Source: Trileptium ribeirensis (taxonomy: Eukaryota; Nematoda; Enoplea; Enoplida; Thoracostomopsidae). Taken from it: DNA of 64,000 nt. The stretch covers positions 62,001 to 126,000 of the forward strand of contig JASANE010017530.1 in assembly GCA_030248225.1 (NCBI GenBank). The letters run 5' to 3'. The notes beneath the pieces are model-generated. The model made no database searches. It had not been told where the DNA came from and saw only the letters and a program-made list of their open reading frames with translations. The first letter of the stretch is position 1, and each line of letters begins with the position of its first letter. Shown piece by piece: positions 60,001 to 62,066 of this stretch. The position numbers and the translations under genes are program-made.

Positions 60001-62066
60001 TTTGAAATACTAAATACTTGGAGGATTGGAATATTACCAGAATTCATATGACGGATAGATATCAAAGTTTGCGCCGAAGCGTAAGATAATGTATCATTAA
60101 TAAACAAGAAATAAATAAGTTGAAATAAGAACCAGTAATAATAGGTAGTGCATTTAGAAGCTATAAAATTTTACAACACCGAATTCATGAAACTAGAATT
60201 TATGGTAATATCAAGCTTTCTACTGTGTAATAGTCTGACACTTAAATATGAAGTGAAATTGGTTTGCAATAGAACATGATGCTGAGCTGTAGCAATCCAA
60301 ATGCTGACACCCCTCGAGATGCTCTAATTTAAACTGTTTGTTTTTGCAATTAAAAATTGCTTATTAAGTTACATTATAGACTCGTTTTAATTAGACTATA
60401 ATAGACTCGAATTAACATACAGTGGCAGATTATAATATGAAACTAGAAATATTAGCAAGTAATATAGCGAGCACTCAACAAAATTCCAATCTTGAACAGT
60501 CATATTTTTTTATAAATTACTGCAGGCATGGAATTCAATAAAGTAAAATTCACAAGCAGCACTACATCACCCAGCATAAGTATCAGACAAAATACAAACA
60601 TCAAGGACAAACAGGAATAGTTTACTCAATGAACATGTTACAGTTACAATGGCTAAGACCAAGTATTAGAAGTAGGACTGGCCATATTATTGGTGGCTCC
60701 TATATAGCTATAAAGATTATTCGCAGAACAATTAAAAACCACAAAATTAGCGCAACAGAAAATTGACAGTGATGTTTCTTACATTTCATCTTGAGGCTTA
60801 AAATACAATTCGCCCGATGGCGTAAAAACCGAAGACAGTGGAAGATCAACCAATTTATCGGGATCGGCTCTACCGCACAATTCCAGGTTGTTGTCAATGA
60901 GATAATAAACTTCCATTTCAACGGACATATGATTGTGAACCTGTAATTTTGTTGACAGTTAGTGATTGTACGATATAAAATTTTTAAAGTAACATGCAAT
61001 ACAGTACGCGCCATAATTATTGTCGCTTTTCCAGAGAGCGAGCATCGATCAAGCTGCGAGGTAACATCGAACCAGCAGCGGTCATATGTGGCGAGCACTG
61101 ATGTAGTTCGTTTCAATTTCACCATCGGAATAAAATACCACGTGGAACTTATTAAACCAGGTTGAAAAAAACATCAAATAATGTTACCACGCACGGTGGA
61201 AACAAAATCACATATATGTATGCGATGCTATATCTTGTACATTCTCCCATCAGTTTAATAAAGACAGCAAATAATACAAAGTATGTACAAGTTCATCGCT
61301 GACGAAGCGTCAACTTAAACAAGTCGTCTACTTCTACCATTAACGCTTAAGGTATAGCCATTGAATGTGAACTTAGACGTTTGGTTTACATCAATAATAT
61401 TGTTACCAGCCTGTACTTCATTTGTTCGTTGGCAATTAATCCAGCATCGAACAATATATTATGTCTAAATAAACAATCTCACCAGGTTGGCTGAGACAGC
61501 TTTAGTACTCGCCAGAAATAAGCGCTGTACGTTCGATTTTAGGAAAACTTTTTTGTTCGAAAGGTTTTCGACAGGCTTTCTGTTCAATTTTTGTTCAATG
61601 CTCACTTGTCCGAAACGCGAGTCATTTCTGGGGAGTATTGTATATCCAGTCGATACACGTGTTTCAAAGTGAAATTGAAATGTGCTCATTGGACTCAAGG
61701 CTGCACTAATTTCCATCTTGTCTACAGACGAAAAGCTCATCTGCATCAGTTAGAACAAAACGCACTAAGGGACATACAGAAAGTTACGCCTGTACATACT
61801 GGTGCGCTTTGCGCGATTCCACATACCATCTTTCTTTACAAAATAGCATTTGGTATCAACGGTAAATTTACGGAAATAAATCGAATAAGACAAAAACATA
61901 CCTGAATATGAGAACGCAAGAATATTGTTTTGGTCCCGTGTTCAGTAGTGATATCAACTACCAAACTCCACGTGTCGCCAGGATGAGACACTTTTGGCAA
62001 AGGAAATAAACGGACGTCTGCACGACTAACATTGATGTCTCGAACAGTATCGCTCATACAGGGGAT
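15017..62066 (-). CDS. Vps13: VPS13-family bridge-like lipid-transfer protein, partial gene, ten recognised exons
   Basis: VPS13 proteins are long hydrophobic-groove proteins that move phospholipids between organelles at membrane contact sites. The part encoded here is the VAB (SHR-BD) region, which docks adaptor proteins. Exons, in transcript order, are 62066-61902, 60940-60783, 59904-59790, 37796-37671, 35892-35815, 35647-35564, 29795-29691, 29209-29021, 16528-16238 and 15085-15017, giving 1,380 nt (460 codons). Reading phase is consistent across every junction (all phase 0 except the 60,783/59,904 junction, which splits one codon 2+1). Four VAB repeats are visible, each around an asparagine: VHNHM, FNNML, WMVNKTGLP and LLDNRC. 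The IVTFTPFYLL segment is typical of the VPS13A/C branch, so that branch is preferred over VPS13B or D. Nearly all intron DNA is transposon. Both ends of the protein are missing from what I can recognise. Confidence 0.9.
15086..16237 (-). other. Intron between VPS13-like exons 9 and 10
   Basis: The 1,152-bp intron has GTGAGT and TAG ends. A frame at 15,343-15,528 (minus) and its plus-strand partner are GC-richer but match nothing I know. The stretch 15,940-16,010 shares aattaatga.tttgaatttaactgaacatg-type text with 28,780-28,830, so a small dispersed repeat is present in both introns. Confidence 0.6.
16238..16528 (-). CDS. Vps13: VPS13-like exon 9 (97 codons)
   Basis: It reads KTEEGVTEHPADFDKPMMLS through LRIADSEWSDKFPLDVVGSS to IVTFTPFYLLDNRCR. 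Acceptor tcgttttacAG, donor AGA|GTGAGT. WS..F.LD.VGS.G and L(T/I)KIVTFTPFY are classic VPS13 text. It joins exon 8 in phase 0 across a 12.5-kb intron that contains a minus-strand retroelement and hAT copy A. Confidence 0.93.
16640..22236 (-). mobile_element. Decayed LTR-retroelement non-coding blocks, minus copy (M)
   Basis: Reverse-complement reading shows three blocks shared with plus-strand DNA elsewhere in the window. 22,236-21,500 resembles 57,583-57,965 (gtagc.gtc, gatggttgg...ggaagatc, gtgtgg.agtagg, cgcc..gt.ctctcct). 21,400-19,900 resembles 41,930-43,900 (for example the text around 20,690-20,790 against 43,412-43,490: taaatttacca....tggtaaattta and gcaaaattt). 17,820-17,580 resembles 58,040-58,265 (ttattaacagcc, ggc.tattgttat.atcgagcg.tcagtta, cctgttagctgt). 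No coding frame of any length is preserved. These look like LTR and untranslated-leader blocks of one retroelement family present in both orientations. Exact borders could not be fixed. Confidence 0.6.
22240..23240. other. AT-rich spacer
   Basis: Very AT-rich around 22,480-22,650 (long runs of ta-rich words). No gene, no clear border. Confidence 0.45.
23380..24517 (-). pseudogene. Broken unknown protein (retroelement-associated), at least two in-frame stops and a frameshift
   Basis: On the minus strand one frame runs from MTNKPKPYSFRMRAEHLAQS (24,442) to beyond 23,900, interrupted by a TGA near 24,323 and a TAG near 24,256. It passes through ILHFLFVLTDFNQPEQGQIY and LLKFIATLTRQQF. Near 23,900 the reading continues in another frame with a Ser/Asp/Pro-rich stretch (MPSTSNADDNISVHDLTPSN), and near 23,560-23,390 with a probable coiled coil (SELHLGVQTISESIHQLRQQ). 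Domain order (compact helical part, acidic linker, coiled coil) would suit a capsid-like or accessory retroelement protein, but I do not recognise the family. It lies just downstream of the integrase tail, on the same strand. Confidence 0.5.
24696..25393 (-). pseudogene. 5'-truncated Ty3/gypsy-type pol: end of integrase
   Basis: Minus-strand reading from about 25,393 gives LEKFNHTMSNMLSMY, then FAYRASVPES and FYLLFGRDPYLPSD, the conserved end of the retroviral-type integrase core in Ty3/gypsy elements. A single frameshift near 25,130 is followed by a good C-terminal region with GDRVLLFRLKG, HPWKRPYRIL and RVNVTHMKRYYGPY, ending at 24,696. The first two catalytic Asp regions, RNase H and reverse transcriptase are absent; upstream sequence is unrelated AT-rich DNA. 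It belongs to an old Ty3/gypsy insertion within the 12.5-kb VPS13-like intron. Confidence 0.88.
25400..25931. other. AT-rich spacer with a TATA-like site
   Basis: Contains ctgtatataagcacggtac near 25,517, which resembles an LTR promoter, then a long AT-rich tract to 25,920. No coding frame. It could be an LTR remnant. Confidence 0.4.
25932..26994. mobile_element. Non-autonomous hAT element, copy A
   Basis: The element is 1,063 bp. It starts cagggagtaaccggaattcc and ends ggttccagttattccctg. It is flanked by cttaccac (25,924-25,931) and cttactac (26,995-27,002), an 8-bp duplication with one mismatch, which is the hAT signature. Both ends are packed with ttccggttccgg / ccggaaccgg motifs. The interior is non-coding and shared with copies B and C (landmarks tgatcaagttccaacac, gtgtgaaacgtaagtag, gcattctg). 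Of the three copies this one looks the most diverged. Confidence 0.9.
27003..28799. other. Intron DNA with repeat remnants
   Basis: A 102-codon plus frame (27,133-27,441) and its overlapping partner (27,173-27,370) match nothing I know. 27,500-27,740 reads, in reverse complement, like 63,460-63,620 and loosely like 39,430-39,640 (taactccggaa-type text, ttctggcac, aatccgttcaaaattca), a dispersed repeat. Near 28,490-28,560 one frame is Asn/Tyr-rich (SYNYNYRGNGNNYRSYNY), reminiscent of the tail of a retroelement Gag, but isolated. Confidence 0.45.
28800..29006 (+). other. Open frame antisense to the end of exon 8 intron; not supported as a gene
   Basis: A 68-codon frame lies in the intron next to exon 8. 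Its 5' part shares a short repeat with 15,950. No domain is visible. Confidence 0.2.
29021..29209 (-). CDS. Vps13: VPS13-like exon 8 (63 codons) with the NKTG motif
   Basis: It reads EFAVHAILKNGSLDLTLFCP followed by FWMVNKTGLPIAYR, the most diagnostic VPS13 text in the window (invariant Asn in WMVNKTGLP). Acceptor tatatttacAG, donor AAT|GTGAGT. The end of the exon (GICCGACSSPSDG) is Cys-rich, where VPS13 proteins have a variable loop; this insert is unusual. Phase 0 at both ends. Confidence 0.93.
29691..29795 (-). CDS. Vps13: VPS13-like exon 7 (35 codons)
   Basis: It reads MVDFNGKKWICNFKTV to LAEDGMRM. Acceptor accgtttAG, donor ATG|GTTAGT. The (D/N).G..W pattern followed by an acidic stretch is the usual VAB segment before the NKTG repeat. 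Phase 0 at both ends. It is 481 bp from the next exon. Confidence 0.85.
30150..32420. repeat. Tandem array with about 280-330-bp units, first unit split by hAT copy B
   Basis: Recurring landmarks are atgcccgaaaaccccc-type text (30,152; 31,454; 31,782; 32,080), ttttgggtcgaggaaccat (about 30,209; 31,520; 31,848; 32,145) and ataaccttgcttccgtgaag (31,661; 31,939; 32,266). Spacing is 278-328 bp. Copy B sits in the first unit; its flanking ccctgtac words are the duplicated target within the array, so the array was present first. The array ends near cacacacacacgcacagacgg (32,433), a tail seen at the 3' end of many invertebrate retroposed repeats. Non-coding. Confidence 0.8.
30247..31394. mobile_element. 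Non-autonomous hAT element, copy B
   Basis: The element is 1,148 bp, starting cagagagcaaccgaaattcc and ending ttccggttattccctg, with an exact 8-bp target duplication ccctgtac (30,239-30,246 and 31,395-31,402). Same subterminal ccggaa-type motifs and interior as copies A and C. It is the longest copy. Copy C lacks about 200 bp that are present here between roughly 30,870 and 31,100. Confidence 0.95.
32430..33700. other. Intron DNA, no gene seen
   Basis: AT-rich; open frames up to 72 codons without motifs. Nothing recognisable. Confidence 0.4.
33711..34330. repeat. Tandem array, four units of about 160-175 bp
   Basis: Units are marked by ctgtcaccca.....ccaattt (33,712; 33,873; about 34,046; degenerate near 34,229), then agccaaaattaattta.ggg, gggc.tcaaacaggag and tagggtattttg.gg. 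The third unit contains a run of ten or more G (about 34,157). Non-coding, satellite-like, in the intron between exons 6 and 7. Confidence 0.8.
34830..35130 (-). repeat. Dispersed repeat, copy 2 of 2
   Basis: Reverse complement of this stretch matches 4545-4850. Landmarks, read on the minus strand, are ggagagaaaccacaa, gagtgaaacgaag, tttttttggtttggg and ttttttcgatatctttacgg. Both strands show open frames of 60-80 codons (plus 34,877-35,125) that are by-products of the repeat. Confidence 0.7.
35564..35647 (-). CDS. Vps13: VPS13-like exon 6 (28 codons)
   Basis: It reads EEEPFTLEGGQGRPLYTV to SVNSFKVE. Acceptor tttggcAG and donor GAG|GTAGGA, the latter weaker than consensus. The l..G...PLYTV.PS pattern is the usual link between two VAB sandwiches. 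Phase 0 at both ends. Confidence 0.82.
35815..35892 (-). CDS. Vps13: VPS13-like exon 5 (about 26 codons; acceptor uncertain)
   Basis: It reads QQLNLASINLPRGGQ to SSSSYGSNKS with donor TCA|GTAAGT. Low-complexity Ser/Gly text suits a surface loop of the VAB repeat between exons 4 and 6. Several AGs in a row (35,898 to 35,887) could serve as acceptor; phase 0 allows 35,892, 35,889 or 35,886 as first base. The pyrimidine tract is poor, and a probable MITE begins only about 10 bp upstream, at 35,904. Confidence 0.65.
35904..36088. mobile_element. Candidate small MITE directly upstream of exon 5
   Basis: TGGCTAG at 35,905-35,911 is mirrored by CTAGCCA at 36,080-36,086, with further imperfect pairing inward (cccaaa / tttgca, ttttcagc / gctaaaatt, cccccc / ggggg). 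It is GC-rich and also contains a strong internal hairpin around gagccgggggctc. No clear target duplication. Its left end is about 10 bp from the splice acceptor of exon 5. Confidence 0.45.
36080..36181 (-). pseudogene. 33-codon frame resembling the start of a pogo/Tigger-type (psq/CENP-B HTH) transposase
   Basis: Minus strand: MPRTYTRKNAPFDSSKLDAV then IHAVNDD, ending in TAG. MPR.Y.RK followed 10 residues later by a helix of the S...L..A...V type is how many pogo-family transposases and Pipsqueak-type HTH proteins begin. The expected recognition helix does not follow; the frame ends at the edge of the GC-rich inverted repeat. Probably a truncated remnant; chance is possible because the frame is short. 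Confidence 0.35.
36190..37664. other. Intron between exons 4 and 5, no gene seen
   Basis: Frames at 37,267-37,537 are open on both strands (80 codons each) over a GC-richer stretch with repeated cggacacgtg/gcagaca words; no domain seen. The rest is AT-rich. Confidence 0.4.
37671..37796 (-). CDS. Vps13: VPS13-like exon 4 (42 codons)
   Basis: It reads ACGELQKAFFENSN to TYTIHLRPPVSFNNMLPLSIV. TIHLRP.V.F.N.LP is a strong VPS13 signature and opens a VAB repeat (conserved Asn in FNNML). The acceptor is cacgtttcAG (37,798-37,797) and the donor is GTC|GTAACA. It is separated from exon 3 by about 22 kb of intron loaded with a retroelement. Confidence 0.88.
37800..40620. other. Left part of the 22-kb intron; scattered repeat fragments
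   Basis: 38,390-38,450 (aacagatccatgctggatcgttacgagatagattaat) is repeated near 63,011-63,055. A frame at 38,459-38,776 (105 codons, plus) has no known domain. 39,035-39,386 is open in several frames on both strands; the plus frame 39,120-39,386 is basic at its N-terminus and Lys-rich at its end, unrecognised. 39,440-39,620 resembles the ccggcc.ataactccgga repeat found at 27.6 and 63.5 kb. 39,809-40,150 is another unrecognised frame. 40,130-40,620 is AT-rich. Confidence 0.4.
40625..41555. mobile_element. Non-autonomous hAT element, copy C (inverted relative to A and B)
   Basis: The element is 931 bp, starting cagggaataaccggaaccg and ending aattccggttactccctg, with an exact 8-bp target duplication tttaatat (40,617-40,624 and 41,556-41,563). 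Its sequence is the reverse complement of copy B apart from an internal deletion of about 200 bp near 40,925. The near-identity of B and C and their intact duplications suggest recent movement. Copies B and C form an inverted pair about 9 kb apart. Confidence 0.95.
41690..45560 (+). mobile_element. LTR/leader region of a plus-strand retroelement (copy P)
   Basis: Non-coding sequence upstream of the gag ORFs. 41,930-42,540 is repeated at 54,360-54,950 after the last ORF (shared: agtcgaagtcatgctgaa, ctccctcggtc.tt.ag, gagtcgag, accgagg), as expected of 5' and 3' LTR copies. 41,930-43,900 also matches the minus copy M. 42,825-42,960 and 42,985-43,110 form an internal tandem duplication (cc.gaatca.aa.cccgacg.cc, ccttacc..aaa). 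Borders and terminal TG/CA could not be fixed; hAT copy C ends just upstream. Confidence 0.6.
44883..45062 (+). repeat. Five 36-bp tandem repeats
   Basis: The unit is gttattagaagggttatcgg plus 16 bp ending in gttact, repeated at 44,883, 44,919, 44,955, 44,991 and 45,027 with growing divergence. The period of 36 keeps two forward frames open (75 and 82 codons). It lies in the leader before gag and is more likely a leader minisatellite than coding. Confidence 0.85.
45582..45875 (+). pseudogene. Retrotransposon Gag, capsid C-terminal part
   Basis: The frame opens after a stop at 45,579 and reads RKQGAEETVAIYGLELRRLC then DRAFPDVG and FFQIGLR, followed by FTFRDMLEVVKRYEDA. This is the pattern of the retrotransposon Gag domain of Ty3/gypsy elements (E.V..Y...LR.L...AFP..., then F..GL, then a helix ending in a..yE). 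The N-terminal half is not recognisable upstream. The frame ends at 45,875 and the protein continues one frame lower, so the gene is frameshifted within 45,854-45,875. Confidence 0.85.
45872..46207 (+). pseudogene. Retrotransposon Gag, linker and CCHC zinc knuckle
   Basis: Continuation of Gag in the next frame. A helical linker (LLDVIDRLSRTP) leads to CFRCGQNSHYARFC near codons 86-99, a canonical C-x2-C-x4-H-x4-C nucleocapsid knuckle that binds element RNA during packaging. It ends at 46,207, after which the Pro/Asn-rich tail continues in the next lower frame. Confidence 0.9.
46162..46739 (+). pseudogene. Pro/Asn/Arg-rich nucleocapsid tail, in two frames
   Basis: Frame 1 (46,162-46,554) is rich in Pro, Asn and Arg (NGQPHRPYPGPNNN); frame 3 (46,551-46,739) continues with NQWNGTMQRGSNQGNY, and frame 3 is already open from before 46,515, so the true shift lies near 46,500. 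Basic, low-complexity tails of this type follow the knuckle in many Gag proteins. Confidence 0.65.
46736..47250 (+). pseudogene. Acidic ORF downstream of gag, unknown function
   Basis: 138 codons (46,736-47,152), very rich in Asp, Glu and Cys (DNDGYLTAADDCIDYDET), then an in-frame TGA and about 30 more codons with DSCPVAGADEISPCG before the reading is cut by inserted DNA near 47,242. The same DSCPVAGADEISPCG reading resumes at 50,246. In a standard element this position would hold the protease. A conserved D-T/S-G protease motif is not evident. No family recognised. Confidence 0.5.
47290..47480. repeat. Three-copy tandem repeat
   Basis: Units around agc.gggtga.accaccgagtata, cagggatagctgggtggaac and cagggacagctgggtgagac, each followed by gtata.g..gg.ccc.g. 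Period about 70-75 bp. Confidence 0.65.
49250..49340 (+). promoter_or_regulatory. Probable LTR-type polymerase II promoter
   Basis: Poly(A)-signal-like aataaaa (49,249) is followed by gtgtatataagccagttgca (TATA box near 49,293) and a TCAGT initiator-like word about 25 bp downstream (ctcagtcggtgag). This spacing is normal for a core promoter and the combination is typical of an LTR. Confidence 0.5.
49320..49985. repeat. Two-copy direct repeat of about 390 bp in a leader-like region
   Basis: 49,320-49,690 and about 49,715-49,985 share, in order, gctggtaagtagctct, a gg(g)aaggacg.t.attcc.ttcct block, tca.c.tcaccgtttcaac and cttggg(g)..ataat. The second copy is shorter and the gggaggacg...ccttcc motif is itself repeated in it. 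Confidence 0.65.
50198..50290 (+). repeat. Two tandem copies of a 45-48-bp unit
   Basis: gatagttgtccggaagccgc (first, with small deletions) and gatagttgtccggtagccgg (second, intact). A third copy lies at 47,193-47,241. Confidence 0.85.
50246..51081 (+). pseudogene. Continuation of the acidic/Cys-containing ORF, with a membrane-type segment
   Basis: Frame 2 from 50,246 reads through DSCPVAGADEISPCG and, past a stop near 50,310, from 50,360 (ETIDVDDDNFYFYSSSETCP). The reading then passes to frame 1 (50,560-51,081, 173 codons) with repeated Cys-Pro-type words (CALPCEVS, CVYPCHESYVVNVS) and a hydrophobic run PLGALVSVVMMLMLLKYIL at codons about 94-112 that could span a membrane. No family recognised. 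Frame breaks show it is not intact. Confidence 0.45.
51128..51910 (+). CDS. Unknown acidic, Val/Asp/Glu-rich ORF, 260 codons
   Basis: This is the longest uninterrupted frame in the window. It is strongly acidic with repeated valine words (EVVDSNVVETTADVGDSVED) and two related blocks about 180 codons apart (the 51,090-51,190 region and 51,660-51,740 share ct.gg.tc.gtccaggta and gaccgatcg..., so part of the gene is an internal duplication). No catalytic motif, signal peptide or known domain. It may be a disordered spacer of a retroelement polyprotein. The apparent start is GTG-like (atagaatttg); no ATG context stands out, so it is probably an internal portion of a longer broken frame. Confidence 0.4.
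   Translation: MIEFDRSKHCEVPHESTVEVNEVVELDSSTLGEAAPTVVGVRNGGPIDEVILIDDEVTLVDSEDNVSNDWIIANSCVNIVKVVDSSVVGDDAVDVVEVVDSNVVETTADVGDSVEDVDYNPLNLQEAELSGEIEIENEIAREAAIGLPYPCGGSEQVEYCITDEADITIGSKQSYISICLGSVQVRAYRTGLVETDRSPPTVVEVAESNDFCKVVDCSEFVGISEGCSENNVVESDKLSEGIKDKMVSEFDAQVEADFEI
52115..52742 (+). pseudogene. Unknown ORF pieces (acidic, then helical)
   Basis: 52,115-52,306 is acidic (SDDEECDREVADIF). 52,455-52,742 (95 codons) has a helical start (LLELDERLHKLLRVDFN) and PRIEITPFQ near its end. They are in different frames and separated by stops. Family not recognised. Confidence 0.35.
52792..53532 (+). CDS. Unknown 246-codon ORF with a hydrophobic helix and a C-x2-C-x3-H cluster
   Basis: Open without interruption from 52,792; the likely biological reading starts near MEQLNTLVRLLEMRSN (codon 19). 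Codons 63-82 are hydrophobic (TGLYLSVIALASLELLLKLV), codons 108-115 read CQKCGENH, followed by a Tyr/Phe-rich segment (ECYFDGYFGSCSYTGTLF) and a charged helical C-terminus. Amino-acid composition is that of a real folded protein, unlike the low-complexity frames upstream. It shows no reverse transcriptase, RNase H, integrase or protease motif that I know. It lies between the acidic ORFs and the envelope-like ORF of the same strand, so it probably belongs to the retroelement. Confidence 0.5.
   Translation: MALFTATRILIYRRTLIAMEQLNTLVRLLEMRSNACNQPNLKWDATALTHLGVASPIEQRTTGLYLSVIALASLELLLKLVGKCVNGHTFRQAMKETYKAELSYRPSCQKCGENHLNLFKPLIPPQSECYFDGYFGSCSYTGTLFTISAFINLDGTIWPRWSYLIGLGTQSARVTYRKSNLEFHDLIIPAQYLLDIIFRNQNINSIPTDKFAQHVMEHTEFENESYRRDRQKLLEAHRTPCSLVNV
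53540..54100 (+). pseudogene. Envelope-like or other membrane ORF at the 3' end of the retroelement
   Basis: A frame with an acidic lead (about 53,544-53,690, then a stop) continues at 53,723-54,100 (125 codons). Near its start is a hydrophobic stretch (LVSSICGVLRVMWLALI, codons about 13-29) that could be a signal or anchor, followed by VVVNSQVGVVVEPHGLMITS and a Cys-containing end. Position after all other ORFs and directly before a repeated LTR-like block is that of env in gypsy-type retroviruses. No fusion peptide, furin site or transmembrane anchor near the C-terminus is seen, so the call is by position. The gene is interrupted and truncated. Confidence 0.4.
54102..54960 (+). mobile_element. 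3' LTR-like block of copy P, truncated
   Basis: 54,102-54,360 resembles 57,645-57,800 (attgtt.c..attggtt.agactg.aaaat, gccgactaa), and 54,360-54,950 repeats 41,930-42,540 upstream of gag. It breaks off near 54,960 against the next repeated segment (ttcctttggattgggactgc). Confidence 0.6.
55432..56278. mobile_element. 847-bp insert interrupting the duplicated segment
   Basis: In the second copy (around 57,168) atatgggttat runs directly into ttatatttgtat; in the first copy the same point is split by this block, with TTAT at both edges. It is less AT-rich than its surroundings and carries the 55,740-56,075 frame. Nature unknown. Confidence 0.6.
55740..56075 (+). other. Unknown Ser-rich 111-codon frame inside the insert
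   Basis: It reads SSSGDGSQSSDRNISFSS, then HYTGAPIVSTPFRHPALIIV and ends KKPKFDSFTSIAQDTNEIAA before about 15 acidic codons. Composition looks protein-like; the N-terminus would be disordered. It opens with TTG, not ATG, so it may be an exon or an internal piece. No splice sites were assigned and no family is recognised. Confidence 0.3.
57583..58270 (+). mobile_element. Retroelement end block (third plus-strand copy)
   Basis: 57,583-57,965 resembles the reverse complement of 22,236-21,500, and 58,040-58,265 that of 17,820-17,580. Here the two blocks are almost adjacent, whereas in copy M they are 3.7 kb apart, so this copy lacks the middle part. The 92-codon frame 57,707-57,985 is matched loosely by the minus frame 21,521-21,829 (DGRSR.V.K.GCGSR), showing either shared coding or just shared DNA; no domain is known. 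Confidence 0.6.
58270..58930. other. Intron DNA, no gene seen
   Basis: No supported coding frame. Short frames at 58,340-58,528 and 58,760-58,948 (minus) lack any VPS13 or transposon motif. Confidence 0.4.
58940..59110 (+). repeat. Third copy of the LTR-like segment (short)
   Basis: catcagaacgcatcctgtga, ctcctgcggcttgctaagta, gggaccgaccgagagaaatga, ttacgatcgctagggtcgtatgggcat and tggaagagcgcagtgcaaca match 55,012-55,160 and 56,694-56,850. No AT-rich tail follows. Confidence 0.75.
59790..59904 (-). CDS. Vps13: VPS13-like exon 3 (one split codon plus 38 codons), GC donor
   Basis: It reads (M)YEVSGEAISWRKFDS to YKRFYIE. The acceptor is ttttgaAG with a weak pyrimidine tract. The donor that keeps phase with the next exon is GAA|GCAAGT, a GC-AG intron with an otherwise strong consensus. 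No GT donor in the region gives a phase-compatible join. The frame stays open past the donor to 59,637 (71 codons from the internal Met), so an unspliced alternative end is possible. Confidence 0.75.
60783..60940 (-). CDS. Vps13: VPS13-like exon 2 (52 codons plus 2 nt)
   Basis: It begins VHNHMSVEMEVYYL, the start of a VAB repeat with its invariant asparagine, and continues LPLSSVFTPSGELYFKPQDE. Acceptor aaaattacAG, donor AT|GTAAGA. The exon ends with two bases of a codon that the next exon completes as ATG. VHN follows SHIQ of the previous exon directly, as in other VPS13 proteins. Confidence 0.88.
61606..61740 (-). other. Candidate 45-codon cassette exon in the intron between VPS13-like exons 1 and 2
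   Basis: Minus-strand block MSFSSVDKMEISAALSPMST to NDSRFGQ is exactly 135 nt, bounded by taactgatgcAG and CAA|GTGAGC, and phase 0 on both sides, so it could be included without breaking the frame. Against it: exons 1 and 2 already join in the way other VPS13 proteins read, and the opposite strand is open too. A second open stretch near 61,010-61,125 (minus) has no such boundaries. Confidence 0.25.
61902..62066 (-). CDS. Vps13: VPS13-like exon 1 of window (55 codons)
   Basis: It reads from IPCMSDTVRDINV through RLFPLPKVSHPGDTW to TIFLRSHIQ. The acceptor is tttttgtAG (AG at 62068-62067) and the donor is CAG|GTATGT (61,901 downward). It starts and ends in phase 0. The GDTWSLVVDI... segment belongs to a VAB beta-sandwich repeat. 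The exon upstream of it was not found between 62,067 and 64,000. Confidence 0.88.

Noticed and set aside
61010..61125. Open minus frame between exons 1 and 2 as an exon
   Set aside because: No good donor; exons 1 and 2 already join as expected, and both strands are open.
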